From positions 1 through 7,297 of the forward strand of contig JALSYJ010000311.1 of NCBI GenBank assembly GCA_027071965.1: 7,297 bases of DNA, read 5' to 3'. The notes under the pieces were generated by a model, which was not told the DNA's origin, did no database searches, and was given only the letters and a program-made list of their open reading frames with translations. How positions within the stretch are numbered: the stretch's first letter is position 1; each line of letters starts with the position of its first letter. Both the position numbers and the translations under genes were made by a program. Source of the DNA: Robiginitomaculum sp. (lineage in GTDB: Bacteria > Pseudomonadota > Alphaproteobacteria > Caulobacterales > Maricaulaceae). Shown here in pieces: positions 1 through 6,497 of this stretch.

Positions 1-1219
1 CAATATCGGAAATAAGACTTACCACCTCGCCAATGCGATTGGCCGTATCAGCAAGCTTCTGCATTTGCGAACCGGTTTTATCCACATGTTCCACCGCCTG
101 CCGGGCAGCAGAAGCAGCCTGATTTACCTGCTCGTTGATCACACCTATTGAGTGCGACATTTCTTCGGCAGCAGCAGCAACCGTTTGCACATTACAAGAT
201 GCTTCTTCAGAGGCTGCCGAAACCGCTGATGCTAAGCTACTGGTATTGTTTGAGATATTGCTCATGGATTCGGAAGTGGCCTGCAACTCGGTGGATGCTG
301 AGGAAACACTTTGCACAATGCCGCCAACGCTGGAATTAAACTGGTCGGCCAGTTTATGCATCATGTCGCGTTTTTCTTCTTCCGCTCGCTGTTTTTGCTG
401 TTGCTGTTCTTTCTCCAGCTCCCGGTTTCTTATGGCATTTTCCTTGAACACCTGTACTGCCTGCGCCATTTTGCCAATTTCATCACCACGGCCCACAGCA
501 CTTACGGTAATTGCAAGATCACCTTCGGACAGTTTATTCATATCAAGCGCCAAAGCATTGATCGGGCTGGTGATAGAGCGGCCAATCAGGAATGCAGCCA
601 AAGACCCTATGACCAATGCAAGACTTGCAGTGATCAATGTTGAAGCCTCCATCTTGCTAATATCTCCGGCGACTTCATCACGCAAATGTCGAGCTTCTGT
701 CTCTACTGATTTGCGGGCCTTGCTGGTGTGTGAAAATATCTTACCCACATCCAGACTTACAATCCCTGCACTGGCGCTTTGCCGTGTATCTGATTGGCTG
801 ATCCTGTTAAAACTGTCATTGTGCGAAATTAATTCTTTTTCAGCCGCCTGTAATAATTGCAATCGCTCTGCATTAGAGGAATTTTGCTTGGCCTGTGCCA
901 TTATCTTTTGCACCAGGTCATAAGCTTCAGTATATGCCTTTTTGTCCTGTGCTTCATATGTGGACAGGAATTTAAGCTCTGCCGCCTGCATCAGCGCCAG
1001 ATCCCGCTCCAGCTCGGAAAAAAGAAGTGATTGCTCGGAAAGTTCTTTGGAATGATCAAAATCAGTCTCAACGAGTTTCATTCCCCTAAAGCTGGTTACC
1101 GCCAGTATCAAAACCGCCAATAGTAAAATGGCAAACCCGGCATACAGTCTGGTGCTGATCTTAAAGCCTGTCATGCGGCCCAATATACCATGTCCGGTAG
1201 ATTTCGTTGATATACTCAT
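1..1219 (-). CDS. Methyl-accepting chemotaxis protein, N-terminal 406 residues (3' end outside window)
   Basis: This is a membrane chemoreceptor that would signal through CheW/CheA to the flagellar motor. The frame is open from the ATG at 1219-1217 to the window edge. Visible parts in order: a short cytoplasmic N-terminus; membrane helix 1 at about residues 26-43; a helical periplasmic sensor region of about 145 residues (45-190) without a PAS/Cache look; membrane helix 2 at about 193-213; a HAMP domain at about 213-265 (RSITSPINAL, then LSEGDLAITV and GRGDEIGKMAQAV); a Gln/Glu/Lys-rich coiled coil at 266-288; then the start of the signalling coiled coil. Methylation-type Glu pairs lie at 338-339 and 352-353 (AAAAEEMSHSI). 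The reading ends at EVVSLISDI, immediately before the expected hairpin tip (QTNLLALNA in the family). AAGG at 1229-1232, nine bases upstream, supports the start. The ligand cannot be predicted. No other chemotaxis gene is visible. Confidence 0.95.
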   Translation of the reverse strand, partial: MSISTKSTGHGILGRMTGFKISTRLYAGFAILLLAVLILAVTSFRGMKLVETDFDHSKELSEQSLLFSELERDLALMQAAELKFLSTYEAQDKKAYTEAYDLVQKIMAQAKQNSSNAERLQLLQAAEKELISHNDSFNRISQSDTRQSASAGIVSLDVGKIFSHTSKARKSVETEARHLRDEVAGDISKMEASTLITASLALVIGSLAAFLIGRSITSPINALALDMNKLSEGDLAITVSAVGRGDEIGKMAQAVQVFKENAIRNRELEKEQQQQKQRAEEEKRDMMHKLADQFNSSVGGIVQSVSSASTELQATSESMSNISNNTSSLASAVSAASEEASCNVQTVAAAAEEMSHSIGVINEQVNQAASAARQAVEHVDKTGSQMQKLADTANRIGEVVSLISDI

Positions 1220-1342
1220 TGCTCTTTACCTTTTGCTATAATGCCTGCACGCAAAGCTCTGATAATTAACGCACTATGTCACAATTCTTTCCAAAGCCAT
1301 CTCAACGCGGCGAGTTTTCACCCGCCATGATAGAATTCAAAA

Positions 1343-1387
1343 GAAAAACCACTATCGGCTGTAGTTATTGATTTTTAATGGTTTTTC
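1343..1387. repeat. 9-base perfect inverted repeat, AT-rich
   Basis: GAAAAACCA at 1343-1351 is repeated inverted as TGGTTTTTC at 1379-1387 with a 27-base AT-rich spacer. It lies about 125 bases upstream of the MCP start and 200 bases upstream of uvrD. The arms match exactly. The long spacer suits a pair of protein-binding half-sites or a chance match better than a terminator. No regulator can be named. Confidence 0.45.
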
Positions 1388-1492
1388 CAATACGGACACT
1401 GCGCCCGCATGTTTACTAATGTGTTAACGTTACTGTTATTGGAACATTTGGTCGCACTTGCGCACAAAACCGAAGCAAATTTACAAACTTGG

Positions 1493-1523
1493 GCAGGGCC
1501 GGTTTTAACAATGCAAGCCCTGC
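1493..1523. repeat. 7-base GC-rich inverted repeat upstream of uvrD
   Basis: GCAGGGC (1493-1499) and GCCCTGC (1517-1523) are perfect inverted copies separated by 17 bases, 65 bases before the uvrD ATG. On RNA it would form a modest hairpin followed by TATTTCG, not a T run, so it is not a good terminator. It could be an operator or a leader hairpin. Function is unknown. Confidence 0.45.
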
Positions 1524-1549
1524 TATTTCGTTAAAATTCCCCGATACTT

Positions 1550-1564
1550 GTTCTTGCTTCGTTT
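1550..1564 (+). promoter_or_regulatory. Possible LexA (SOS) box of uvrD, one mismatch
   Basis: The alphaproteobacterial LexA site is known as GTTC-N7-GTTC. Here GTTC (1550-1553) is followed by seven bases (TTGCTTC) and GTTT (1561-1564), so 7 of 8 fixed positions match. It ends 23 bases before the uvrD start codon. uvrD belongs to the SOS regulon in many bacteria, which makes the site biologically sensible. The region is T-rich, so a chance match is quite possible. Confidence 0.35.
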
Positions 1565-1587
1565 TTGTTTTTGCGGGACAAAGCATT

Positions 1588-3858
1588 ATGACGAATCCAA
1601 AGCCTAAAATCTCCGAATTGGCCAAAGCCGGAGCGCCGGTAGCACAACCTGCTTATCTTGATGCGTTAAATGAACCGCAGCGAGAAGCAGTTGAAGCCTT
1701 GGACGGGCCGGTATTGGTGCTTGCCGGGGCCGGCACCGGCAAAACCCGGGTGCTTACTACGCGCTTTGCCCATTTGCTGACCATGGGCAAAGCCAGACCG
1801 TGGGAAATACTGGCCGTTACCTTTACCAATAAGGCAGCACGGGAAATGCGTGACCGGGTTAGCGCCCTGATTGGGGATAGCTATGAGAATATATCATGGC
1901 TTGGCACATTTCATTCCATATCAGCCAGAATTTTACGCAAACATGCTGAACTTGTCGGCCTGAAATCAAACTTCACCATCTTGGATACTGATGACCAGCT
2001 AAGACTGTTAAAACAGGTGATCATCTCCGAAAATATTGATGTAAAACGCTGGACGCCACGCCACATGGCTCATTTGATTGATGGCTGGAAAAATCGTGGC
2101 CTTGGCCCCGATAAAATAACTGACAGTGATGGCTGGGACTTTGCCAATGGCAAGGGGGCAAAAGTATATAAAATCTACCAGCACCGGCTTAAAACCCTAA
2201 ACTCGGTAGATTTTGGCGATCTGCTTTTACATACTCTGAGCTTGTTCTTGCAGAATGAGGATGTGCTGGCAGAATACACCAGAAAATTTCGCTATATGCT
2301 GGTTGATGAGTATCAGGACACCAATATTTGCCAGTATTTATGGCTTCGGCTTTTGGCTCGAGGCTCAAACAATCTGTGCGTGGTTGGCGATGACGACCAG
2401 TCAATATACGGCTGGCGCGGAGCCGAAGTAGATAATATCTTGCGGTTTGAACAGGATTTTGCCGGAGCCAGAGTAATAAAGCTTGAACAAAACTATCGTT
2501 CAACAGAGCATATACTGGCGGCGGCCTCGACGCTTATTACTGCCAATGAAGACCGGCTTGGAAAAACCTTGTGGACTGATGAGGGCGGAGGGGAAAAGGT
2601 CAAAGTGTTCGGCGTATGGGATGGTGAAGCCGAAGCTGTGGCCGCTGTGGATGAGATTGAAAACTGGTATTCCACAACCAAATCCTATGCCGATTGCGCC
2701 ATATTGGTTCGTGCTTCCCGGCAAATGCGCGCATTTGAGGAACGTTTTATTCAATTGGGGCTGCCCTATCGGGTAGTTGGCGGCCCCAGGTTTTTTGAAC
2801 GCCTGGAGGTTCGTGATGCCCATGCCTATATGCGGGTGATAGCCTCTGATAATGATGATCTGGCCTTTGAACGCATTGCCAACACCCCCAAACGGGGGGT
2901 TGGAGCGGCCAGCATGCAAAAAATACAAATGCACGCGCGATCTTCCAGTTTACCATTAATGACAACAGCCCGCCAGATGATCCAAAGTGGTGAAATCTCC
3001 GGCAAAGCCCGCACCGGACTTGCTGCATTATTCAAGGATATTGAGCATTGGCGGCAAATGGCACAAATGCTTGATCATGCCCGATTGGCCGAAATGGTGC
3101 TTGATGAAAGCGGCTATACTGCCATGTGGCAGGCCGATAAAAGTCCGCAGGCTGAGGGCCGGTTGGAAAATCTAAAAGAACTGGTGCAGGCCATGTCGGA
3201 ATTTGATAATCTGGAAGGCTATCTGGAGCATGTGGCTTTGGTGTCAGAGCGCGATACCGGCCCATCCGATGACCAGATCAGCCTGATGACTTTACATGCG
3301 GCCAAGGGGCTGGAATTTGCACTGGTAATTCTGCCCGGATGGGAGGAAGGGGTTTTCCCATCTCAGCGCTCTTTGGACGAAAGTGGCAATCGGGCCCTGG
3401 AAGAAGAACGCCGGCTGGCCTATGTGGGCCTTACCCGCGCCCGCAAACAGGCAATTATCTATTTTGCTGCAAACCGACAGATTTATGGCCGCTGGCAAGC
3501 TGTGCTGCCTTCGCGCTTTGTGGATGAATTACCTCTGGAGCATGTGGAAGCCCGCTCCGAAACCGGATATTACGGCCAACAGGGAAATAACAACCATAGC
3601 AGCGATGAAGCTAAAATTTCATCATATAACAGCCCCGGATGGCAGCGCTTGCAATCCGCAAAAAATCACAAGACAATAGAAGGCTCGGCCAGACGACTTA
3701 CCAAACCCAAAACATCTGGATTTTCCGCAGGCGAGCGTATATTTCACCAGAAATTCGGCTATGGCCGGATTACAGCCATAGATGGCGACAAGGCAGAAAT
3801 TGCATTTGAAAAGGCCGGTAACAAGAAACTGATAACAGGTTTCTTGGAAAAAACCTGA
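1588..3858 (+). CDS. uvrD: ATP-dependent DNA helicase UvrD/PcrA (superfamily 1A, 3'-5')
   Basis: This is a cytoplasmic DNA helicase/translocase that unwinds duplex DNA 3'-5' in nucleotide-excision and mismatch repair. It is 756 residues against about 720 for E. coli UvrD. All SF1 motifs are visible: Q motif LNEPQREAVEAL (27-38); Walker A AGAGTGKT (46-53); Ia VTFTNKAAREM (77-87); Ib-like GTFHS (106-110); Walker B LVDEYQDTN (238-246, the PcrA-like DEYQD form); motif III VVGDDDQSIYGWRGA (265-279); motif IV LEQNYRST (299-306); motif V LMTLHAAKGLEF (566-577); motif VI EERRLAYVGLTRARK (606-620). A polar linker (655-710) leads to a C-terminal Tudor-like domain at about 713-754 (GERIFHQKFGYGRI), which in PcrA/UvrD contacts RNA polymerase. 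I chose the ATG at 1588, with weak GGGA at 1575-1578. An upstream TTG at 1489 would add 33 atypical residues containing two cysteines and is unlikely. It appears monocistronic. Confidence 0.97.
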   Translation: MTNPKPKISELAKAGAPVAQPAYLDALNEPQREAVEALDGPVLVLAGAGTGKTRVLTTRFAHLLTMGKARPWEILAVTFTNKAAREMRDRVSALIGDSYENISWLGTFHSISARILRKHAELVGLKSNFTILDTDDQLRLLKQVIISENIDVKRWTPRHMAHLIDGWKNRGLGPDKITDSDGWDFANGKGAKVYKIYQHRLKTLNSVDFGDLLLHTLSLFLQNEDVLAEYTRKFRYMLVDEYQDTNICQYLWLRLLARGSNNLCVVGDDDQSIYGWRGAEVDNILRFEQDFAGARVIKLEQNYRSTEHILAAASTLITANEDRLGKTLWTDEGGGEKVKVFGVWDGEAEAVAAVDEIENWYSTTKSYADCAILVRASRQMRAFEERFIQLGLPYRVVGGPRFFERLEVRDAHAYMRVIASDNDDLAFERIANTPKRGVGAASMQKIQMHARSSSLPLMTTARQMIQSGEISGKARTGLAALFKDIEHWRQMAQMLDHARLAEMVLDESGYTAMWQADKSPQAEGRLENLKELVQAMSEFDNLEGYLEHVALVSERDTGPSDDQISLMTLHAAKGLEFALVILPGWEEGVFPSQRSLDESGNRALEEERRLAYVGLTRARKQAIIYFAANRQIYGRWQAVLPSRFVDELPLEHVEARSETGYYGQQGNNNHSSDEAKISSYNSPGWQRLQSAKNHKTIEGSARRLTKPKTSGFSAGERIFHQKFGYGRITAIDGDKAEIAFEKAGNKKLITGFLEKT

Positions 3859-3962
3859 GCCAAATGCAAGGATGGACTTAAGGATCGAAGTCCGGTGTGA
3901 CGAACGTGGTGGGTTCGAGGCCCGCGCTTAAACCAGCCGCTAGGCGGTAGGACACTAAAAGA

Positions 3963-4104
3963 GCTTCCCACTTTTGCTAAAAATACAAATCTTTATCTGT
4001 CGCATTTTTGGCCGCAAAACCGCTTCCCACTTTTGCTAAAAATACAAATCTTTGTTTATCGCATTTTTGGCCGCAAAACCGCTTCCCACTTTTGCTAAAA
4101 ATGC
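3963..4104. repeat. 59-base tandem repeat, 2.4 copies, of a palindromic intergenic element
   Basis: Units start with GCTTCCCACTTTTGCTAAAA at 3963, 4022 and 4081, so the period is exactly 59. Units 1 and 2 differ only around CTTTATCTGTCGC versus CTTTGTTTATCGC. Unit 3 stops after the shared start and turns into ATGCTCTAAATC. Across each unit junction lies a nested palindrome, clearest at 4061-4104: outer arms GCATTTTT (4061-4068) and AAAAATGC (4097-4104), inner arms GCAAAA (4073-4078) and TTTTGC (4090-4095), with an 11-base centre CCGCTTCCCAC. The same structure at 4002-4045 has one outer mismatch (ATAC for ATGC). The first half-unit lacks its left arm. From memory it resembles short GCAAAAGTGGGAA-type intergenic elements of alphaproteobacteria. 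It encodes no protein, and there are too few copies without spacers for a CRISPR. Confidence 0.85.
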
Positions 4105-4121
4105 TCTAAATCAAGATCAAA

Positions 4122-4151
4122 ATGCCCGGCTCTTTTACAAAAGCCAGGCAT
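4122..4151 (-). terminator. Intrinsic terminator of the TonB operon
   Basis: On the minus strand ATGCCTGGCT and AGCCGGGCAT form a 10-pair stem (one G-U wobble) with a 10-base loop, followed by TTTTGATCTTGATTT. It begins 24 bases after the stop codon of the TPR gene, the usual place. Read on the plus strand the same stem has a C/A mismatch and is followed by CTCATTTT, so it could also stop uvrD transcription, less efficiently. Confidence 0.75.
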
Positions 4152-4175
4152 CTCATTTTCGCAAATCAAAATGTA

Positions 4176-5645
4176 TCAGGTAGCCTTGGCTCTTCTGGCT
4201 GCTTTTTCGGCTTCAATACGAGCCTTCTCCTCGGCCAGAATAGTTACGCATTCGGCTGTTATTTGCTCCATACCCTCGATCTTGGTATCTCCCATCCGGC
4301 GTACCCGATCCTCCTGGTTTTTACATTCATCAAGCTTAACCGCTTTTTGAAAAGCAAGTTTCTTCCTCTCTACCTCAAAGCTGCCCTTGATAAAGGTAAT
4401 CCAGCCCGAAGCTGCTTTTCGTGAATATGAATAATTCAAACCCTTCTCAAATTCTTTAAGAGCAGCGCGAAGTTTGCCGCGCTCATACAGGGAATTGGCG
4501 ATAAGAACATACACATTACCAGGCTTTTTTAACCCACCTTTGGCCAAAGCCTTGCGAAATGCCTCTTCAGCTTCCCTGTATTTGGTTTCAGCAAAATATG
4601 CTTCACCCAATTGCTCATACAACCTGCCATTAGAGGCCGCATCAGCCGCCTGGCGCAATACAGGAATCGCCTTGTCATATTCACGGGCCTGACGCCACAT
4701 GTTTGAAAGCAGCTCAAGGTTTTTCTTGTTTTTTGCTACACGCCCGGCATTCATCTCTCTTTCGAGAATCTTGGCGCCCCGATAGGGAACTTCGTAAAAA
4801 GAGTAATACTGGCTTAAAGCAACTAACTCACTTTCCTTGGTTAAAAGCCCGTTCAAATACATGATCTTGTTAATTTCAAATGCTTCCTTGGATTTGTTTG
4901 CCTGTTGCTTTAGTGATGCAATGGCATTCCACGCATTCTTGTCATCAGGCCAAATTGATACCTGCTGCTCGAGCAGTGACGCTTGTTTGCCGTACATTTT
5001 CAAGGTGTTATAGATGAAATTCAGCAAATCAAAATGCTTTTTCATCTTCGGATTTGCCATGCGAAAGCCTGCTTCTGCGTGCGGCAATGCCCGGCGGAAT
5101 TTTTCCTCTTGCGCCCATGCCACAGCAATCATCATATGAATGGGCTCACTTCCCTTGCCGCCGGCTTTTAGCCAGCTTTCCAAAATTGTCGCGCCTTTGG
5201 CATATTGATTTTCTGCAATCCACAATTGCCCAATATTCAAGGTCAGGCTGGCTACTTCATCGGGGGTAAATGCACCTGTTGCTATTGCGGCCTCCCAATC
5301 TGCAATCGCCCCTCTGGTATTATTGGTATTATAGCGTGCCGATCCACGTAACTGATGACTGATAGCCTTTTCGAACGGGGACAGACCTTCATCGGCCAAA
5401 ACAGAATCAAGAACAGCAACAACCTGAGCATATTGTGGTGGCTCGGACTGCATAAACTCCTGTGCCTGGATTAGCTTTTCACCAACCTTCGAAGACATTG
5501 CCCGGCCTTCTACTTTTTCTTCCTTGTCGCGCTTGCGTTGCGCCTCGGCGGGAACGGCAACAGCAGCAACAATAAGAACAGCCAGAGCTGCAGTTGCAAA
5601 TTTGCGGATCATCATATTAAACCCTGATTTGTTAGCGACCGACAT
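4176..5645 (-). CDS. Periplasmic tetratricopeptide-repeat protein of the TonB operon
   Basis: This is an exported helical-repeat protein of 489 residues, probably an accessory or scaffold of the TonB machinery; its exact role is unknown. A Sec signal peptide is visible: n-region MMIRKF, hydrophobic core at about 17-31, and an AEA-Q cleavage site near residue 35/36 with no lipobox Cys. TPR-like helix pairs run through much of the mature chain. The clearest are 341-373 (YEQLGEAYFAETKYREAEEA) and 375-405 (LIANSLYERGKLRAALKEFE), with weaker ones near 138-165 and 170-195. The C-terminus (470-489) is a highly charged Glu/Arg/Lys/Ala helix. The ATG at 5645 has AAGGA at 5653-5657 with seven bases between. 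An alternative start at residue 11 or 12 has AGGG six bases upstream and would give a shorter signal peptide, so the exact start is open. It lies 41 bases after tonB and is the last gene before the terminator. TPR genes beside tonB-exbD clusters are known in proteobacteria. Confidence 0.85.
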   Translation of the reverse strand: MSVANKSGFNMMIRKFATAALAVLIVAAVAVPAEAQRKRDKEEKVEGRAMSSKVGEKLIQAQEFMQSEPPQYAQVVAVLDSVLADEGLSPFEKAISHQLRGSARYNTNNTRGAIADWEAAIATGAFTPDEVASLTLNIGQLWIAENQYAKGATILESWLKAGGKGSEPIHMMIAVAWAQEEKFRRALPHAEAGFRMANPKMKKHFDLLNFIYNTLKMYGKQASLLEQQVSIWPDDKNAWNAIASLKQQANKSKEAFEINKIMYLNGLLTKESELVALSQYYSFYEVPYRGAKILEREMNAGRVAKNKKNLELLSNMWRQAREYDKAIPVLRQAADAASNGRLYEQLGEAYFAETKYREAEEAFRKALAKGGLKKPGNVYVLIANSLYERGKLRAALKEFEKGLNYSYSRKAASGWITFIKGSFEVERKKLAFQKAVKLDECKNQEDRVRRMGDTKIEGMEQITAECVTILAEEKARIEAEKAARRAKAT

Positions 5646-5686
5646 CTAGTTTTCCTTACGAATGTTTTTTTCGAATCTGGTTCGGA

Positions 5687-6286
5687 TCAATCTGCTAGTT
5701 GAAACCTAATAACAGTAACAACGCCAGTACGAGCCACAGCCTTGCCATCAATGATTTTTGGATTGTACTTCCACTTTTCGACTGAGCGCTTGGCAGCCCG
5801 TGCAAATACGGAACTGGTGCACTCTGTACGTACATCATAGGTTTTGCCCACAGGACTAACATTGAAAAATGCAGTACACTGACCAGACAGGCCACGCTCT
5901 GCGGCGCGAGGCGGATACATTGGAGGAATACGAACCAATGGCTGGGCATTACGATCTGACACATCAAAGTTCACCGAACCGCGATCAAGCCTTGGCGCAT
6001 CAAAATCCGGAATTGCCCCGGCCACATTGGCAATGCCTTCTTTGGGCTGTGTGGCTTTTTGTTTTTCAATCTGCGGAGGTGGTGGCGGCGGTTTTACTTC
6101 CTTGGCACGCTCTGCCTGCACATCGCGCTGTCTTACGCTTAGCTCCTCGACTTTGGGGTTGATGTCAAATCTGGTCGCCTCCTCTTTCTCCGCCAGCACA
6201 ACCTCTTTGGAGATCAATATCTTCATAAGCAGGAACAAGCCAATTGTAATAGCCCCGGCGAATGGTAAGCCTAAAAAAAAGCGCAT
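5687..6286 (-). CDS. tonB: Energy transducer TonB (short, TonB2-like)
   Basis: TonB is anchored in the inner membrane and carries proton-motive energy from ExbB/ExbD to TonB-dependent outer-membrane transporters. This one has 199 residues, shorter than E. coli TonB (239). Visible: a membrane helix at about residues 8-25 starting almost at the N-terminus; a charged region (26-65); a hexaproline tract (66-71, KPPPPPPQ), a much reduced proline linker; and a C-terminal TonB domain at about 113-199. That domain shows PLVRIPPMYPPRAAERGLSG, VSPVGKTYDVR, a helix FARAAKRSVEKWKYNPK and a final strand VVTVIRFQL. The membrane helix lacks the Ser/His pair of classic TonB. Cys137 and Cys156 lie in the periplasmic domain and could form a disulfide. 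GGAG at 6294-6297, seven bases upstream, fixes the ATG. The TPR gene follows after 41 bases; exbD2 precedes by 211 bases. Confidence 0.93.
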   Translation of the reverse strand: MRFFLGLPFAGAITIGLFLLMKILISKEVVLAEKEEATRFDINPKVEELSVRQRDVQAERAKEVKPPPPPPQIEKQKATQPKEGIANVAGAIPDFDAPRLDRGSVNFDVSDRNAQPLVRIPPMYPPRAAERGLSGQCTAFFNVSPVGKTYDVRTECTSSVFARAAKRSVEKWKYNPKIIDGKAVARTGVVTVIRFQLAD

Positions 6287-6395
6287 CTTACGTCTCCAAA
6301 AATAAACCCATCAAGCCATATTACCGTACAATCAAAACACTACAGTGCGTTAACTGCCTACAAGCCTGTTGAACTTACTCTCCCTCTAACCATGC

Positions 6396-6405
6396 GGGCA
6401 TGCCC
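6396..6405. promoter_or_regulatory. Palindrome GGGCATGCCC, candidate operator
   Basis: This is a perfect 10-base palindrome. Adding three bases on each side (TGC...ACA) extends it to 16 bases with one mismatched position pair. It is the most GC-rich patch in an AT-rich gap, 110 bases upstream of the tonB start, and could be a binding site for a dimeric regulator. No known regulator motif was recognised. Confidence 0.3.
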
Positions 6406-6472
6406 ACATATATCCTTCGAAAAACGTAGCAACCTAACTAAACACCAGATTGATACGACTAAACTTATAACC

Positions 6473-6494
6473 CCCAAATATGCCGATTTTTGGG
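6473..6494 (-). other. Hairpin directly after the exbD2 stop codon
   Basis: On the minus strand CCCAAA and TTTGGG pair around a 10-base loop, starting three bases after the exbD2 TAA. It is followed by GGTTATAAG, not a T run, so it is unlikely to be a full terminator. It may stabilise the 3' end of the upstream transcript. It shares the sequence TTTTGGGCAG (plus strand) with the hairpin ahead of exbD2. Confidence 0.35.
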
Positions 6495-6497
6495 CAG

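Larger units (their letters stand above)
1220..1587. promoter_or_regulatory. Divergent intergenic region between the MCP gene and uvrD
   Basis: This 368-base stretch holds no convincing gene. It must carry the promoters of both the leftward MCP gene and the rightward uvrD gene. Visible structure: a 9-base inverted repeat (1343-1351/1379-1387), an 8-base palindrome TAACGTTA (1425-1432), a 7-base inverted repeat (1493-1499/1517-1523) and a near-SOS box (1550-1564). A weak sigma70-like pair for uvrD is TTGCGC (1458-1463) with TACAAA (1482-1487), 18 bases apart, but neither hexamer is close enough to consensus for a firm promoter call. No convincing promoter was found for the MCP gene. Confidence 0.6.
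3859..4175. other. Convergent intergenic region (uvrD 3' side / TonB operon 3' side)
   Basis: These 317 bases contain no supported protein gene. The first 100 bases hold three short hairpins: GGACTT/AAGTCC (3874-3893), GTGGG/CCCGC around TTCGAGG (3909-3925) and CCGC/GCGG (3937-3947). They are enclosed by GTGT/ACAC (3895-3898 and 3952-3955), so a folded 3' untranslated RNA is possible. Next come the 59-base tandem repeats (3963-4104) and an intrinsic terminator (4122-4151). There is no T-rich hairpin directly after uvrD, so uvrD may end within the repeats, at the shared terminator, or by Rho. Confidence 0.6.
6287..6497. promoter_or_regulatory. 211-base gap between exbD2 and tonB, possible internal regulatory region
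   Basis: The gap is long for an operon whose other gaps here are 41 and 84 bases. It holds a weak hairpin next to the exbD2 stop codon (6473-6494) and a GC-rich palindrome, TGCGGGCATGCCCACA (6393-6408 region), with a perfect 10-base core GGGCATGCCC at 6396-6405. I see no convincing Fur box or sigma70 promoter. A TAATAT-like -10 lies near 6320 on the minus strand but has no good -35. An internal promoter for tonB and the TPR gene, or a processing region, is plausible but unproven. Confidence 0.4.

Noticed and set aside
135..923. Long open frame on the plus strand opposite the MCP gene
   Set aside because: It is Ser/Cys/Ala-rich with no recognisable domain and lies wholly antisense to a well-supported MCP frame.
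1489..1587. TTG start extending UvrD by 33 residues
   Set aside because: The extension is hydrophobic and Cys/Phe-rich, unlike UvrD N-termini, and overlaps the inverted repeat and the possible LexA box. The ATG at 1588 gives the expected length.
3909..3935. tRNA-like T-arm GTGGG-TTCGAGG-CCCGC followed by GCTTAAACCA
   Set aside because: The T stem and loop fit, and a CCA follows, but the CCA is one base too early. No matching 5' acceptor strand, D arm or 5-pair/7-base anticodon arm is found upstream, so it is not a tRNA gene.
3963..4104. Short CRISPR array
   Set aside because: The units join directly with no unique spacers, and only 2.4 copies exist. This is a plain tandem repeat.
6386..6409. 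Seven-codon leader peptide (MWACPHG) on the minus strand with AAGG upstream
   Set aside because: It is far too short to support, has no run of regulatory codons and no clear attenuator after it. It simply overlaps the GGGCATGCCC palindrome.
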